Assembly: GCA_001606155.1 (NCBI GenBank)
Contig: LODT01000006.1
Location: forward strand, 806,001-870,000
Source of the DNA: Tieghemostelium lacteum
Taxonomy: Eukaryota > Evosea > Eumycetozoa > Dictyosteliales > Raperosteliaceae
Direction of reading: 5' to 3'
Length of the DNA stretch: 64,000 nt
Shown: one piece after another, positions 35,601-45,221 of the stretch
Layout of the letters: every line of letters begins with the position of its first letter
Numbering within the stretch: the first letter of the stretch is position 1
Made by a program: the position numbers and the translations under genes
The notes under the pieces: generated by a model
The model's database searches: none
What the model saw: only the letters and a program-made list of their open reading frames with translations
Told to the model about the DNA's origin: nothing

Positions 35601-36577
35601 TTGAAAAGAATGGTTATGAATTATCTATATTTTGTACAAGTTATTATCCAATACAATTTCATGCACTTAGAGAGTTTGTTGTTGGCGATATGGAATTTAT
35701 TGAATCACTAACGCGTTCAAAAGCATGGTTTGCCAAAGGTGGTAAAAGTGGTTCATCTTGGTCAAAGACTTTAGATGAAAAGTATATTCTAAAACAAGTA
35801 TCCAGAGTGGAATTAGAATCCTTTTTGGATTTTGCTCCATTATATTTTGAATATCTATGTAGATCACTTCTTCATAAGATTCCAACTGCACTGTGTAAGG
35901 TACTTGGTGTCTATAGTGTCAGATGGAAAGACAGTAATGGTAAATCTTTTAAAAAGGATTTAATTGTGATGGAAAATCTATTTTATAACAAGTTTATATT
36001 GAAAACCTATGATTTAAAAGGGTCACTTAGAAATAGGTTAATGGCTACTGAATCTGAGGTTTTATTAGATGAAAACCTATTACAAGCATCCTTTGCCACA
36101 CCATTGTGTGTTGCGGAATTTGATAAAACTAGATTGGCTACTGCTGTTTGGAATGATACTGCTTTCTTGTCATCATTAAATGTTATGGATTATTCATTAC
36201 TAACTGGTATTGATAATCAAAATCATCTCATTGTCGGAATCATTGATTACATGAGAAAGTTCACTTGGGATAAAGCTTTAGAAATGAAGTTGAAAAAGAC
36301 TGGTATTATGGGTGGAGGTGGTCAAATGCCAACTGTTATCTCACCTAAACAATATAAAATCAGATTCCGTGATGCCATGTGGTTATACTTTACAATGGTT
36401 CCTGATAAATTTACAAAAGTTAGACATATGATTTCAAAAAGAGAAAAGGATAGAATTGAAAAAGAAAGAGAAAATCAACAACAGCAAAAGCAACAACAAC
36501 CACAACAACAACAACAAAATAGTATTACTCAGAGTAATAGTGATTCAGATCAAAATATACAACCAATTTTTATTTAA
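29697..36577 (+). CDS. pip5k3: 1-phosphatidylinositol-3-phosphate 5-kinase (PIKfyve/Fab1)
   Basis: Exons 29697-30248 and 30308-36577 are joined by a 59-base intron (GTAATG...TTTAG) that runs through IEDK|KFWMPD into the FYVE domain, giving 2273 residues. The FYVE zinc finger at about 185-250 has the RRHHCR signature and binds PI3P on endosomes. A CCT/TCP-1-like domain lies at about 700-1025 (GANIVLRGESLQVL). The lipid kinase domain at about 1925-2230 has the GGKSGSSW loop, the lysine motif YDLKGS, MDYSLL and IIDYMRKFTWDK. The product PI(3,5)P2 controls endolysosome and phagosome maturation. Long Gln, Asn and Ser tracts lie between the domains, with one Arg/Glu/Lys-only stretch near 34400-34520. 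D. discoideum's gene is pip5k3. Confidence 0.96.
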
Positions 36578-36623
36578 AACAATTATATTAAACAAATAAA
36601 TGAATTTCTTTAGTATTATAGTT

Positions 36624-37232
36624 TTAAACATGTAAATTTAATCTTTCAAAATTGTATTGATCCATATCACTATCATCATGGTTATGGATAGGTGGTTGTT
36701 GTTGAGATTGTTGCTCATGTTGTGGTTGAATTTGAATTTGTTCAATATTATTGGATTGTGGTTTTGGTTCTTCATGTGGTGGTTGGGTTTGTGGTAAATC
36801 TTTAATACAAATAACATTACAAGGTGCATGTTCTAAAATGTATTTTGAAGTACTTCCCATAAATATTCTCTTTATAGAACCCATACTTCTTCTACCTACA
36901 ACTAAATAATCAATTTGTTTTTCTTTTGCAGCTTTACAAATATGATCACCAGCATTACTACCATGACCTAACAATGCTTTAATATTTGAAAGTCCTAATC
37001 CTTGTGCTTTGTTACAACATTCAATGAGAATATCTTTATGTTTTCTCTCTATAATCTTCATTGAATCTGCAATGAATACTGTTGACATTGGTGATGATGG
37101 GAAATTGGTAATATCTTCAACTATAGTAATAAAGAATAGATGATCATTTTGTTTATTGAAAATATGTGAAACTACTTCATTTAATGTATGTTCAATATCA
37201 GAACTCTCTACAGCTATCATAAAATTAACCAT
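36624..37232 (-). CDS. Universal stress protein (UspA-type, ATP-binding)
   Basis: I start at the ATG at 37232 (MVNFMIAVESS), giving 202 residues; frames reaching further up lack an ATG. The Usp fold starts with a beta strand carrying 'IAV'. It ends with the ATP-binding pattern G-x(2)-G-x(9)-G-(S/T), seen here within VVGRRSMGSIKRIFMGSTSK, followed by HAPCNVICIKD. The C-terminal 45 residues are a Pro/Gln/His-rich tail outside the fold. Family members bind ATP and respond to stress; the exact role is unknown. The gene diverges from the CUP gene with about 200 bases between start codons, so the two may share control. Confidence 0.9.
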   Translation of the reverse strand: MVNFMIAVESSDIEHTLNEVVSHIFNKQNDHLFFITIVEDITNFPSSPMSTVFIADSMKIIERKHKDILIECCNKAQGLGLSNIKALLGHGSNAGDHICKAAKEKQIDYLVVGRRSMGSIKRIFMGSTSKYILEHAPCNVICIKDLPQTQPPHEEPKPQSNNIEQIQIQPQHEQQSQQQPPIHNHDDSDMDQYNFERLNLHV

Positions 37233-37430
37233 TTTGTTTTTTTGTGAACTGGAAGAAATTTTGGACAAAGTGAAACAAATTTTAATTTTCTGCAGATCTG
37301 CTAAACAAAACAAAATCTGTTAAAAATTTTTAAAACATTTTCGATGAAATTTAAAACCTCTTAATTTTGAAGTGGCGAAAAGAAAAATGAATTGATTAGA
37401 AATTCTGAATTCATATTAATAACAATAACA
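37233..37430. promoter_or_regulatory. Short divergent promoter between Usp and CUP genes
   Basis: Only 198 bases separate the start codons of the universal stress protein (-) and the CUP lectin (+). The spacing suggests one bidirectional promoter. D. discoideum cup genes are induced by calcium stress, so joint stress control is plausible but not shown by the sequence. Confidence 0.5.
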
Positions 37431-39395
37431 ATGAGCTTAATAAATAATAATAATGAAAAGAATAAATTGGTTTCAAAAGAATTTCCAATAAACCAAAAGA
37501 TAATAGGAAATACTGATAGCAGTTCAATAGGGAAGATATTTCCATTGCCACAATGGGGTTATATACAAAATCAAAAACTATCTGGAGATGGAAAACCATT
37601 GGTATTAAATATTTGTTATAATGATTCTACACCAGGTACACAATGTATAGTATATGAAATTAAAGGTACTGTCAATAATGAAATGTGGCAAATCACACCA
37701 GATGGTCATATTCTATCCTTAATTGCACCCAATACAGCATTGGATATAGGTAGTCCTTGCTCTAATGGCTTTAATGTGGTTATAAATACATGGTCTTCAA
37801 ATGGTAGTCAATTATGGAACCTGAATAATGATGGTACTATTACAAGTAGACTATATCCACAATTGTCTTTGACTATAGACAACGACATACCAACTTGTAG
37901 TTCTAATGTAATTCTTTGTCAGAATCCTGGTAATGGTCAATGTTATCAATGGCAAACATTACCATCATGTCCACTTGATAAAATTCTACAACAACCACCA
38001 ACTAATTTTATTGAATATCAAGATAATCCACCACATTTATTTGCAACTGCTTATCAAGATATCAGTCAATACTCTGCAAAAGTTGATTCTATTAGAAGTC
38101 TATACACTAATTTATCAGCACCATTAGATGTATATCTATCATTAATGTCTGAAATGCCATGTCCTTCTGGTGTTCTAGAGGCTGATTTTGTAAATGTTAG
38201 AGATCAATTAAAACAAGAGATTGAATATTGTCAAGCAATTATTAATCTATTTCAAAACTATCAAACATTTCACAGTGATTTATTTGAAGATAACTCTGGT
38301 AGATTAAATCAAATGGCAACATTATGTGGATTGGAATCTGGTTCACCTACATCTATTAATGGTACTATTTTGACTCTTTTTAGTGGTATTTTATATACCA
38401 TGTTATCAGGTCTACCTGGGTTAGAAAATGGTCTTAGTCCAGGTGGAATTGCAGGAAATATCATCCAAACTCTTATCAATGTTGCTGTTAGTGCTGCTAG
38501 TGGGTCACAAAACGCTGTTAATCCTGATCCTTTTCAAGTTGAATTAGCATCTCTTTGGGATACTCTAACCAATAATTATCAAGCATTACTTTCAGCAATG
38601 GGTACTATTGAAACAACTCTACTAAGTGACTGGGGTATGATGCAAGCTGTCTATCAGTTAATAATATTACCAAGTGGTCCACAATCATTAGCATGGTCAG
38701 CTGATATGACCAGTGATATGGTTCAAGCATCCGTACCTGGTTATGAACTATCACTACTACAAATGTTACTACCAGCAAAATATCAAATATATACATGGAA
38801 TCCAGCAACTACACAAGAACCACCACCATCTAACATTCCATCTTATTGTCAATGGACTGAATCTACTGGTGCCAAATTAACATTTTACATTGCAGATAGA
38901 AGTGACACAAGTGTATTCCCAACCCAAGACCTAATGGAAAACTACATTTGGAATCAAAATATTCAACCATGGGATTTCTATCAATCTAGAAATGGATGGA
39001 ATTTCGCAACAGCCATAGTTCGTTATGGATTTGCTGAATATACAGCTGGAGTTTTAACACTTTCCAATAATACACCATCACCAATCAGTTTTAGAGTATC
39101 TGTAAAAGAAGAAGAAATAACTTACCAAGTTGATACCTATTCATCAGCAATTGCAAAAGATTTTGGTGATGATGAATGGAGTGTAACAGTTTGGGATTAT
39201 AATCAAAATCAAATTGCAATTTTTCAAGTATATCTTGATCACTTGGTATTTCAAGGATGTGAAATTTCCTGGGGAAATCAATCCGCTTCAAATGGTTATA
39301 AATTTGGAGGTCCCATTACCAATCAAGGTAGTTATGCTTGTGCTGCTAGTGCAACTATAAATGTTTCAATTAATTTAGATCAACAACAACAATAA
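37431..39395 (+). CDS. Calcium up-regulated (CUP) family lectin-like protein
   Basis: The ATG at 37431 gives 654 residues; upstream frame sequence has no ATG. A ricin-B type beta-trefoil lies at about residues 40-176, with repeated Q-x-W units (MWQITPDGHI, LWNLNNDGTI, QWQTLP). The rest matches what I recall of D. discoideum Cup proteins: SIRSLYTNLSAPLD, an alpha-helical centre with SDWGMMQAVYQLI, and the ending TNQGSYACAASATINVSI. In D. discoideum these proteins are induced when calcium rises and associate with the contractile vacuole membrane. D. discoideum CupA has two lectin-like blocks in my recollection, whereas this one has a single trefoil and a shorter N-terminus. There is no signal peptide, consistent with a cytosolic protein. 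Confidence 0.85.
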   Translation: MSLINNNNEKNKLVSKEFPINQKIIGNTDSSSIGKIFPLPQWGYIQNQKLSGDGKPLVLNICYNDSTPGTQCIVYEIKGTVNNEMWQITPDGHILSLIAPNTALDIGSPCSNGFNVVINTWSSNGSQLWNLNNDGTITSRLYPQLSLTIDNDIPTCSSNVILCQNPGNGQCYQWQTLPSCPLDKILQQPPTNFIEYQDNPPHLFATAYQDISQYSAKVDSIRSLYTNLSAPLDVYLSLMSEMPCPSGVLEADFVNVRDQLKQEIEYCQAIINLFQNYQTFHSDLFEDNSGRLNQMATLCGLESGSPTSINGTILTLFSGILYTMLSGLPGLENGLSPGGIAGNIIQTLINVAVSAASGSQNAVNPDPFQVELASLWDTLTNNYQALLSAMGTIETTLLSDWGMMQAVYQLIILPSGPQSLAWSADMTSDMVQASVPGYELSLLQMLLPAKYQIYTWNPATTQEPPPSNIPSYCQWTESTGAKLTFYIADRSDTSVFPTQDLMENYIWNQNIQPWDFYQSRNGWNFATAIVRYGFAEYTAGVLTLSNNTPSPISFRVSVKEEEITYQVDTYSSAIAKDFGDDEWSVTVWDYNQNQIAIFQVYLDHLVFQGCEISWGNQSASNGYKFGGPITNQGSYACAASATINVSINLDQQQQ

Positions 39396-39569
39396 TAATA
39401 ATAAAATTATTAAATTATTAATAATATAAGTTTTAGTTTTATTGGTACTTTGTTGTTTTATTATTTAAGGAAGGAGTACTATTTAATTGTTTAGCTGCCT
39501 GTTATTAACAAACAAAAACAAATAAAAAATATAATTTTTTACAATATATTGGGTATAATAGAAAAAAAA

Positions 39570-40624
39570 TTAATCAGAAGAAGATTCAATAGCACTAGCA
39601 CCAGAAGTAATTTCGATCAATTCAGAAGTAATCATAGCTTGACGAACTCTATTGTATTGGAGAGAAAGTTGTTGAGAGATAGATTCACCATTCTTTGAAG
39701 CGTTATCCATAGAAATCATACGAGCAGCCATTTCAGAAGCTCTGTTTTGGTAAAGACCAACCCAGAGTGAGGTGGCAAAATAGAATTCAGAGAGATCTTT
39801 CATGGTAGCAGAACGATCTTCAGAAGTCATATAAGAGTAAAATTTATCACGATGATGTTCCAACAAGTTGAAACCTGGAACAAAATGACCAACAACATTG
39901 TAAGAAAGTGCATTTTTGAATTTGTTGAAAACTACAACACCACTGTCAAAGTTTGGTACCTTTGAGATGAGTTCACTGAGGAATAATAAAGTCTCTGGGA
40001 AACTGTATTCAGATTTACCAAAATCTCTTCCACATTGTGAGAATTTAGATGGGAATTCAGCCATCAATGGAGCAACACCTTTCAAACCAGTAGTACTGGA
40101 AAGGAATTTACCATTGGTATCCTGCTTGAGAATAGCTTTACAGGATTTAATAATTTGATGATTTACTGGTCCACACATACCTGTATCGGTAGTGACTGCA
40201 ACCAACAATTTCTTGTTTGATCTTTCCTCACCTGTGCTGTTAGCTGAATCAACAAATCCTTCTTCGTCTTTAATAGAATCCAATACTTTGGATGGTCCTA
40301 AATTGTATGGGTATAATTCTTCTGCTTTCTTTTCTGCTGATCTTAATTTTGATGAAGCAACCATATGTAATGTTTTGGTTAATTTACTGATAGTTTTTAC
40401 AGTACCTAAACGAATTTTAACTATTTATATATTCAATCAAAAATAATCAACCAAAATTTGATCATTTTTATAACGTGGTATTAATATCCAATAATATTCA
40501 AAGCTTTATGTCGTTTGATCAACTTACGATCTTTTAAGGTAGCCATATTACGAACTTGTTCAGTTCTGGCAACATTTAAGCATAATTTGCTTGAAGAAAT
40601 TAATGATTTATTTAAGTGATTCAT
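39570..40624 (-). CDS. atp5C1: Mitochondrial F1 ATP synthase subunit gamma
   Basis: Exons 40624-40528 and 40420-39570 are joined by a 107-base intron (GTAAGT...AATAG). The join restores the family start MATLKDLKIRLGTVKTISKL, which continues LTKTLHMVASSKLRSAE. The product is 315 residues. The first ~30 residues (basic, Ser/Leu-rich) are a mitochondrial presequence. The gamma subunit is the central rotor stalk; its C-terminal helix carries the conserved 'MISMDNASKNGESISQQLSLQYNRVRQA', which I see with the expected ENA-like DNA variation. The length agrees with the family. The start codon and intron make the N-terminus longer than the uninterrupted open frame suggests. Confidence 0.95.
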
Positions 40625-40980
40625 TTCTTTGCAATAGAGAAAAATAAAATAAAAAAAAAATTAAAAAAAATTTGAAAAAAAATCTTTTTTACGAAATGTT
40701 GGAAGTTCCTCAGAGTGATCACTTCTTTAGTTCTGTTTTAATTAAAAAATAAAAAATATTTAAATCAAATTGTATTTTTGATCATTATAGAAAATGAAAA
40801 TTACCAGGTGACTTTTTAAATAGTAGCTTGCATTATTAAAATTTTTTTTTAATTTTTTTTAATTTAAATTATTGGTGTTTTGAATACAGTGTAATGTAGT
40901 TGTTTGTAATTAAGGTTTCTATTTTTACAATTATTATAAAAAAAAATTTTAGTTATATTTATTAAAGATAAATATAATAA
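40625..40980. promoter_or_regulatory. Divergent promoter region
   Basis: A 356-base AT-rich spacer between the ATP synthase gamma gene (-) and the MARK kinase (+), presumably holding both promoters. I see no RNA gene or strong repeat. Confidence 0.45.
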
Positions 40981-43503
40981 ATGGATACAAAACCACAAAT
41001 AAATAATGATGATAGTAGTAATTTAGAACAACAAACAATACCAAAAATGATGGTATATTCAACACATACAGGAACATCCACAGTATTATCATCATCTTCA
41101 TCAACAACAACAACATCTTCACAAGCTATAAATAACAGTCAGAATAGTAATCAAAATTTAGCATCCTCAACTACATCATCGCTATCATCATCATCATCGA
41201 ATGCATTAATGACAGCATATAATCTACCACAGGTACAAGGTATCATTGGAAACTATTTAATTGTAAAAACTATTGGAAGAGGTCAATTTGGAAAAGTTAA
41301 ATTAGGTTATCATAAAAAGATACCAAATGAAAAAGTGGCTATAAAGATTATAAACAAATCCAAATTGGATCAGGAAACTTTGAAAATGGTACAGAGAGAA
41401 GTTCGTATCATGAAACTTCTCAATCATCCGAATATTATTAGACTCTATGAGGTTATTGAAACGAATAGAGCTCTATATCTAATAATGGAATATGCTAGAG
41501 AAGGTGAGGTTATGGATTTTATGATTGCACACGGTGTGCTAACAGAGAACCAAGCCAGAACTTTCTTTAGTCAAATTGTATCAGCAATCAGTTACTGTCA
41601 CTCTAAAAGAGCTGTTCACAGAGATTTAAAACCTGAAAATTTACTATTGGATACCAACAGACAGATTAAGATTATTGATTTTGGTCTGAGTAATGTTTTT
41701 ACACCTGGTAATTTTCTAAAAACATTTTGTGGATCACCTACCTATGCTTCTCCAGAACTCATTCTCAGAAAAGAGTATAATGGTCCCTCTGTAGATATAT
41801 GGAGTATGGGTGTGGTTTTATTCGTTCTGGTGACTGGTTATCTACCATTTGACGGTGAAAACTATGTAGAACTATTTCAGAAAATCTTAGCTGCTGACTA
41901 TACACTACCAAATTATTTAACTATGGATTGTAAATCTCTCATCTCTAGAATGCTAGTTGTAGATCCTGACAAAAGAGCATCTCTAGATGAAATTATTAAT
42001 CATCCTTGGTTAGCATCTCATAAATCTCAAATTCTTCAAACAAACAATATCTCGACTCTATCAGATAGCAACAACAATAATAATATTAATTTTACAAGTA
42101 ATAATATTAGTAGTATAGATGATTTAGATAAAGATACAGTTAGTGAAATGAGTCTTATGGGATTTGATAAAGAGGAATTGTACAGTAATATTAAACAAAA
42201 CAAATACAATGACATTGCTGCAACTTATTTCCTATTATTAGGTAAAAAAATTAGAGAAAAGAATACCTCTGATTCTATTTCTTTAAATTCTTCTACAAAT
42301 GTTGATCCATTTTTTGCAGAACCACTATTAATATCACCACCAGTTGGTGAAAATAGTCCACTAATTAAATATAAAAGAAATCATAGAAGATCTCAAACTG
42401 TTGATCAACAACAACAGCAACAGCAGCAGCAACAACAACAACAGCAACAACAGAAAATATCTACAAATAATACATTAACGGTACCTAATAATAATAACAA
42501 TAATCAATTATCAACATCAGTTGGTATACCAAAATTTGGATCTAGTGGTAATTCATCAGGTTCTAGTTCACCATCATCTATTACACCAACATCAACATCA
42601 CCACAAACTCTTAATAGTAATTCAATATCAATAACTAGTCCAATAAAACAAATTATGCAAAGAAGAGCTACAGCATCAGTATTATCATCTAAACCATCCA
42701 ATAGTACACCACTTGCACATTCACAACAGCATTCACATCCAATATCATTAAATCAATCACAACAAATTAATAATAATAATAATAATCATAATAGTATTCA
42801 TCCACAACAACCATTAAGATTTAGAAGTAATTCATCTTCAATAGCAGATCAAAATCAACGTCAAGAATCATTATTAAAATCATTTGATCAAGATTGGGTA
42901 ATTTTAGAAGATTATATAAATAATAAATCAATTGATAAATCAAATAATAATACTAATAATAACAATAATAATAATAATAATAACAATAACAATAATAATA
43001 ATAATAATGATCATAATTTACTTAATCCCAAATCAAGTATAATGAAACAAAAATCACCTGTACATTCTTTTCTATCATCTTTTAAAAATATTCTAAAAAG
43101 AAGTGATGAAAAAGCCCTAGATAAATCAACTATAAACTCTAGTAACAATAATAATAATAATAATAATAATAATGAAAATGATGATACAAACAATAACAAT
43201 AATAATAATGTTCAACCAAGACAAATTAGATTTGTATTCGGAGCCAACACTACATCACTTAAAGATGCACCTGAACTAATGCAACAAGTTTTAAAAGTTA
43301 TTGACACATTTTGTATACCTCATTCTCAAAAAGGTCCATATCTTATTGAATGTGAGACTGAAGGTGTCAGATTTACTGTTGAGATTTGTAGATTACCTAG
43401 ATTATCTGTTAATGCTTTGAAATTTAAAAGAATTGGTGGTTCCTCTTGGAGATATAAAGGAATTTGTAAAGATTTACTTTCTCAAATGAAACTAAATTCT
43501 TAA
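40981..43503 (+). CDS. mrkA: MARK/PAR-1-type Ser/Thr protein kinase with UBA and KA1 domains
   Basis: A single-exon gene of 840 residues. The kinase domain is at about 92-345 with IGRGQFGKV, VAIK, HRDLKPENLLLD, the IIDFGLSN magnesium motif and the activation segment LKTFCGSPTYASPE. The Thr in LKTF is the site used by LKB1-type kinases. A UBA-like helical block follows at about 383-425 (SLMGFDKEELYSNI). The last ~90 residues form a KA1 membrane-binding domain ending GSSWRYKGICKDLLSQMKL. This order separates MARK kinases from AMPK alpha. Long Asn, Gln and Ser runs link the domains. The kinase domain strongly resembles what I recall of D. discoideum MrkA; the paralogue choice is less sure than the family. 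Confidence 0.92.
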   Translation: MDTKPQINNDDSSNLEQQTIPKMMVYSTHTGTSTVLSSSSSTTTTSSQAINNSQNSNQNLASSTTSSLSSSSSNALMTAYNLPQVQGIIGNYLIVKTIGRGQFGKVKLGYHKKIPNEKVAIKIINKSKLDQETLKMVQREVRIMKLLNHPNIIRLYEVIETNRALYLIMEYAREGEVMDFMIAHGVLTENQARTFFSQIVSAISYCHSKRAVHRDLKPENLLLDTNRQIKIIDFGLSNVFTPGNFLKTFCGSPTYASPELILRKEYNGPSVDIWSMGVVLFVLVTGYLPFDGENYVELFQKILAADYTLPNYLTMDCKSLISRMLVVDPDKRASLDEIINHPWLASHKSQILQTNNISTLSDSNNNNNINFTSNNISSIDDLDKDTVSEMSLMGFDKEELYSNIKQNKYNDIAATYFLLLGKKIREKNTSDSISLNSSTNVDPFFAEPLLISPPVGENSPLIKYKRNHRRSQTVDQQQQQQQQQQQQQQQQKISTNNTLTVPNNNNNNQLSTSVGIPKFGSSGNSSGSSSPSSITPTSTSPQTLNSNSISITSPIKQIMQRRATASVLSSKPSNSTPLAHSQQHSHPISLNQSQQINNNNNNHNSIHPQQPLRFRSNSSSIADQNQRQESLLKSFDQDWVILEDYINNKSIDKSNNNTNNNNNNNNNNNNNNNNNNDHNLLNPKSSIMKQKSPVHSFLSSFKNILKRSDEKALDKSTINSSNNNNNNNNNNENDDTNNNNNNNVQPRQIRFVFGANTTSLKDAPELMQQVLKVIDTFCIPHSQKGPYLIECETEGVRFTVEICRLPRLSVNALKFKRIGGSSWRYKGICKDLLSQMKLNS

Positions 43504-43640
43504 TAATAAAGAAAATTACAAAATATTTATACATGTATTTTCAACAATGAACTTGATTTCTATCAATCAATTTTGATTTTTTTATTTTTTTTTTATTACT
43601 TTTGCAATATTTTTAGATTGACAATAAAAATTATTTAGAA

Positions 43641-45029
43641 ATGTCAACTTATTATGAAAATAATAATCATGGTGGTGGTGGTGGTGGAGGAGGAGGAGGT
43701 GGTGGTAGATACCACGGAGGAGGAGGAGGAGGAGGTGGTGGAGGAAATAGATATGATAATCATCAATTAAGTAATTACTATGCATCAAAGATTGTTTATG
43801 ATGGTAAACGTATTAGAAAAGCTGTAATAAGAAAGACTGTAGATTTCAATAGTACTTTAGTTAAATATTATCATTCTAGAATATATCAAAGAGATTCAAG
43901 AGACTATTCATTTATTGAACCAGATCCTAATTATATAAAAGAGATTCTACCACCTATAGCATTAGATAATAATCCTATAACATCGATATGCACTCGTTTT
44001 ATTCATGTTTCAAGTAATAAAGTTAAACATCCAATACATTGTGTATCTTGGACACCTGAAGGTAGAAGACTTATTGCAGGTAGTCACAGTGGTGAGTTCA
44101 CTCTATGGAATGGTTTAACTTTTAATTTTGAAACTATTCTTCAAGCACATGATACACCTATTCGATCTATAGTGTGGTCACATAATGAAGATTGGATGGT
44201 TTCTGGTGACAAGGGTGGTTTAATTAAATACTGGCAACCCAATATGAATAATGTAAAAATGTTTCAAGCACATGGTGCATCGATAAGAGATATATCATTC
44301 TCACCCACCGATTTAAAATTTGCATCTTGTTCTGATACCTCTACTGATGCTTCATTAAAAATTTGGGATTTTGCAAGATATAAAGAGGAAACATCATTAA
44401 AAGGACACGGTTGGGATGTTAAATGTGTAGCATGGCATCCACAAAAAGCATTACTAGTTAGTGGTTCAAAAGATACTCTATTGAAATTTTGGGACCCCAG
44501 AACATCAACAAATATAAATACACTACACGGTCACAAAAGTACAGTTTCAAAAGTAGCTTGGAATAAGAATGGAAATTGGTTAATTTCAGCTAGTAAAGAT
44601 CAACTAATTAAACTATTTGATATAAGAATGATGAAAGAAATTCAAACATTTAAAGGTCACAATAGGGATGTAACTACTATTCAATGGCATCCATTCCACG
44701 AAGAATTGTTTGTATCTGGTGGATTTGATGGAAGTATACTCTATTGGGTGGTAGGGCATGATGATCCACAAGGTAAGATATACAGCGCTCATGAATCTTC
44801 AGTTTGGGCACTGTCTTGGCATCCAATAGGTCACATTTTGGCATCTGGTTCAAATGATCATACCACTAAATTTTGGTGTAGAAATAGACCTGGTGATACT
44901 ATGCGAGATAAATATAATAATCCAAATGCTTCTGCTGATATTGAAACTGAAGATGATGTTATGGCAAATCTACCACCTCAAGAGTTTAATTTACCTGGTA
45001 TTGGTACTTATAATCCAATGAAAATTTAA
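43641..45029 (+). CDS. wdr33: WDR33/Pfs2 WD40 subunit of the mRNA cleavage-polyadenylation complex
   Basis: A 462-residue protein. Residues 8-35 are almost pure Gly (GGT/GGA repeats at 43671-43745). The conserved pre-WD segment reads [20 protein letters not shown], followed by the arginine/tyrosine block and '[12 protein letters not shown]'-like sequence typical of WDR33/Pfs2/FY. Seven WD40 repeats span about residues 130-415, including [14 protein letters not shown] and [15 protein letters not shown]. In the known complex this subunit helps read the AAUAAA signal with CPSF30. It is shorter than animal WDR33, which has a long C-terminal tail; fungal Pfs2 has a similar length. The Gly-rich start is probably an amoeba-specific extension. 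Confidence 0.94.
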   Translation: MSTYYENNNHGGGGGGGGGGGGRYHGGGGGGGGGGNRYDNHQLSNYYASKIVYDGKRIRKAVIRKTVDFNSTLVKYYHSRIYQRDSRDYSFIEPDPNYIKEILPPIALDNNPITSICTRFIHVSSNKVKHPIHCVSWTPEGRRLIAGSHSGEFTLWNGLTFNFETILQAHDTPIRSIVWSHNEDWMVSGDKGGLIKYWQPNMNNVKMFQAHGASIRDISFSPTDLKFASCSDTSTDASLKIWDFARYKEETSLKGHGWDVKCVAWHPQKALLVSGSKDTLLKFWDPRTSTNINTLHGHKSTVSKVAWNKNGNWLISASKDQLIKLFDIRMMKEIQTFKGHNRDVTTIQWHPFHEELFVSGGFDGSILYWVVGHDDPQGKIYSAHESSVWALSWHPIGHILASGSNDHTTKFWCRNRPGDTMRDKYNNPNASADIETEDDVMANLPPQEFNLPGIGTYNPMKI

Positions 45030-45221
45030 AAATAAATATTATCTTTGTAAATATTCAGATAAATCTAAATTTCTTCTGAAATCTTTATTTTTTACTCTAT
45101 TCTTATCATTTTCATCATTTTGAAATGAATTTGGTTTTTTCTAATTTTTCATTTTTATTTGCCCAACAATCATCTTTTTGATAACATCTTTCTATAACAT
45201 AGCTTCACAATAATAATAATA

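Noticed and set aside
42950-43010. AAT/AAC microsatellite as a regulatory repeat
   Set aside because: It is in frame in mrkA and encodes an Asn run, normal for dictyostelids.
43582-43788. His/Leu-rich minus-strand frame
   Set aside because: Antisense of the Gly codon repeat at the start of wdr33.
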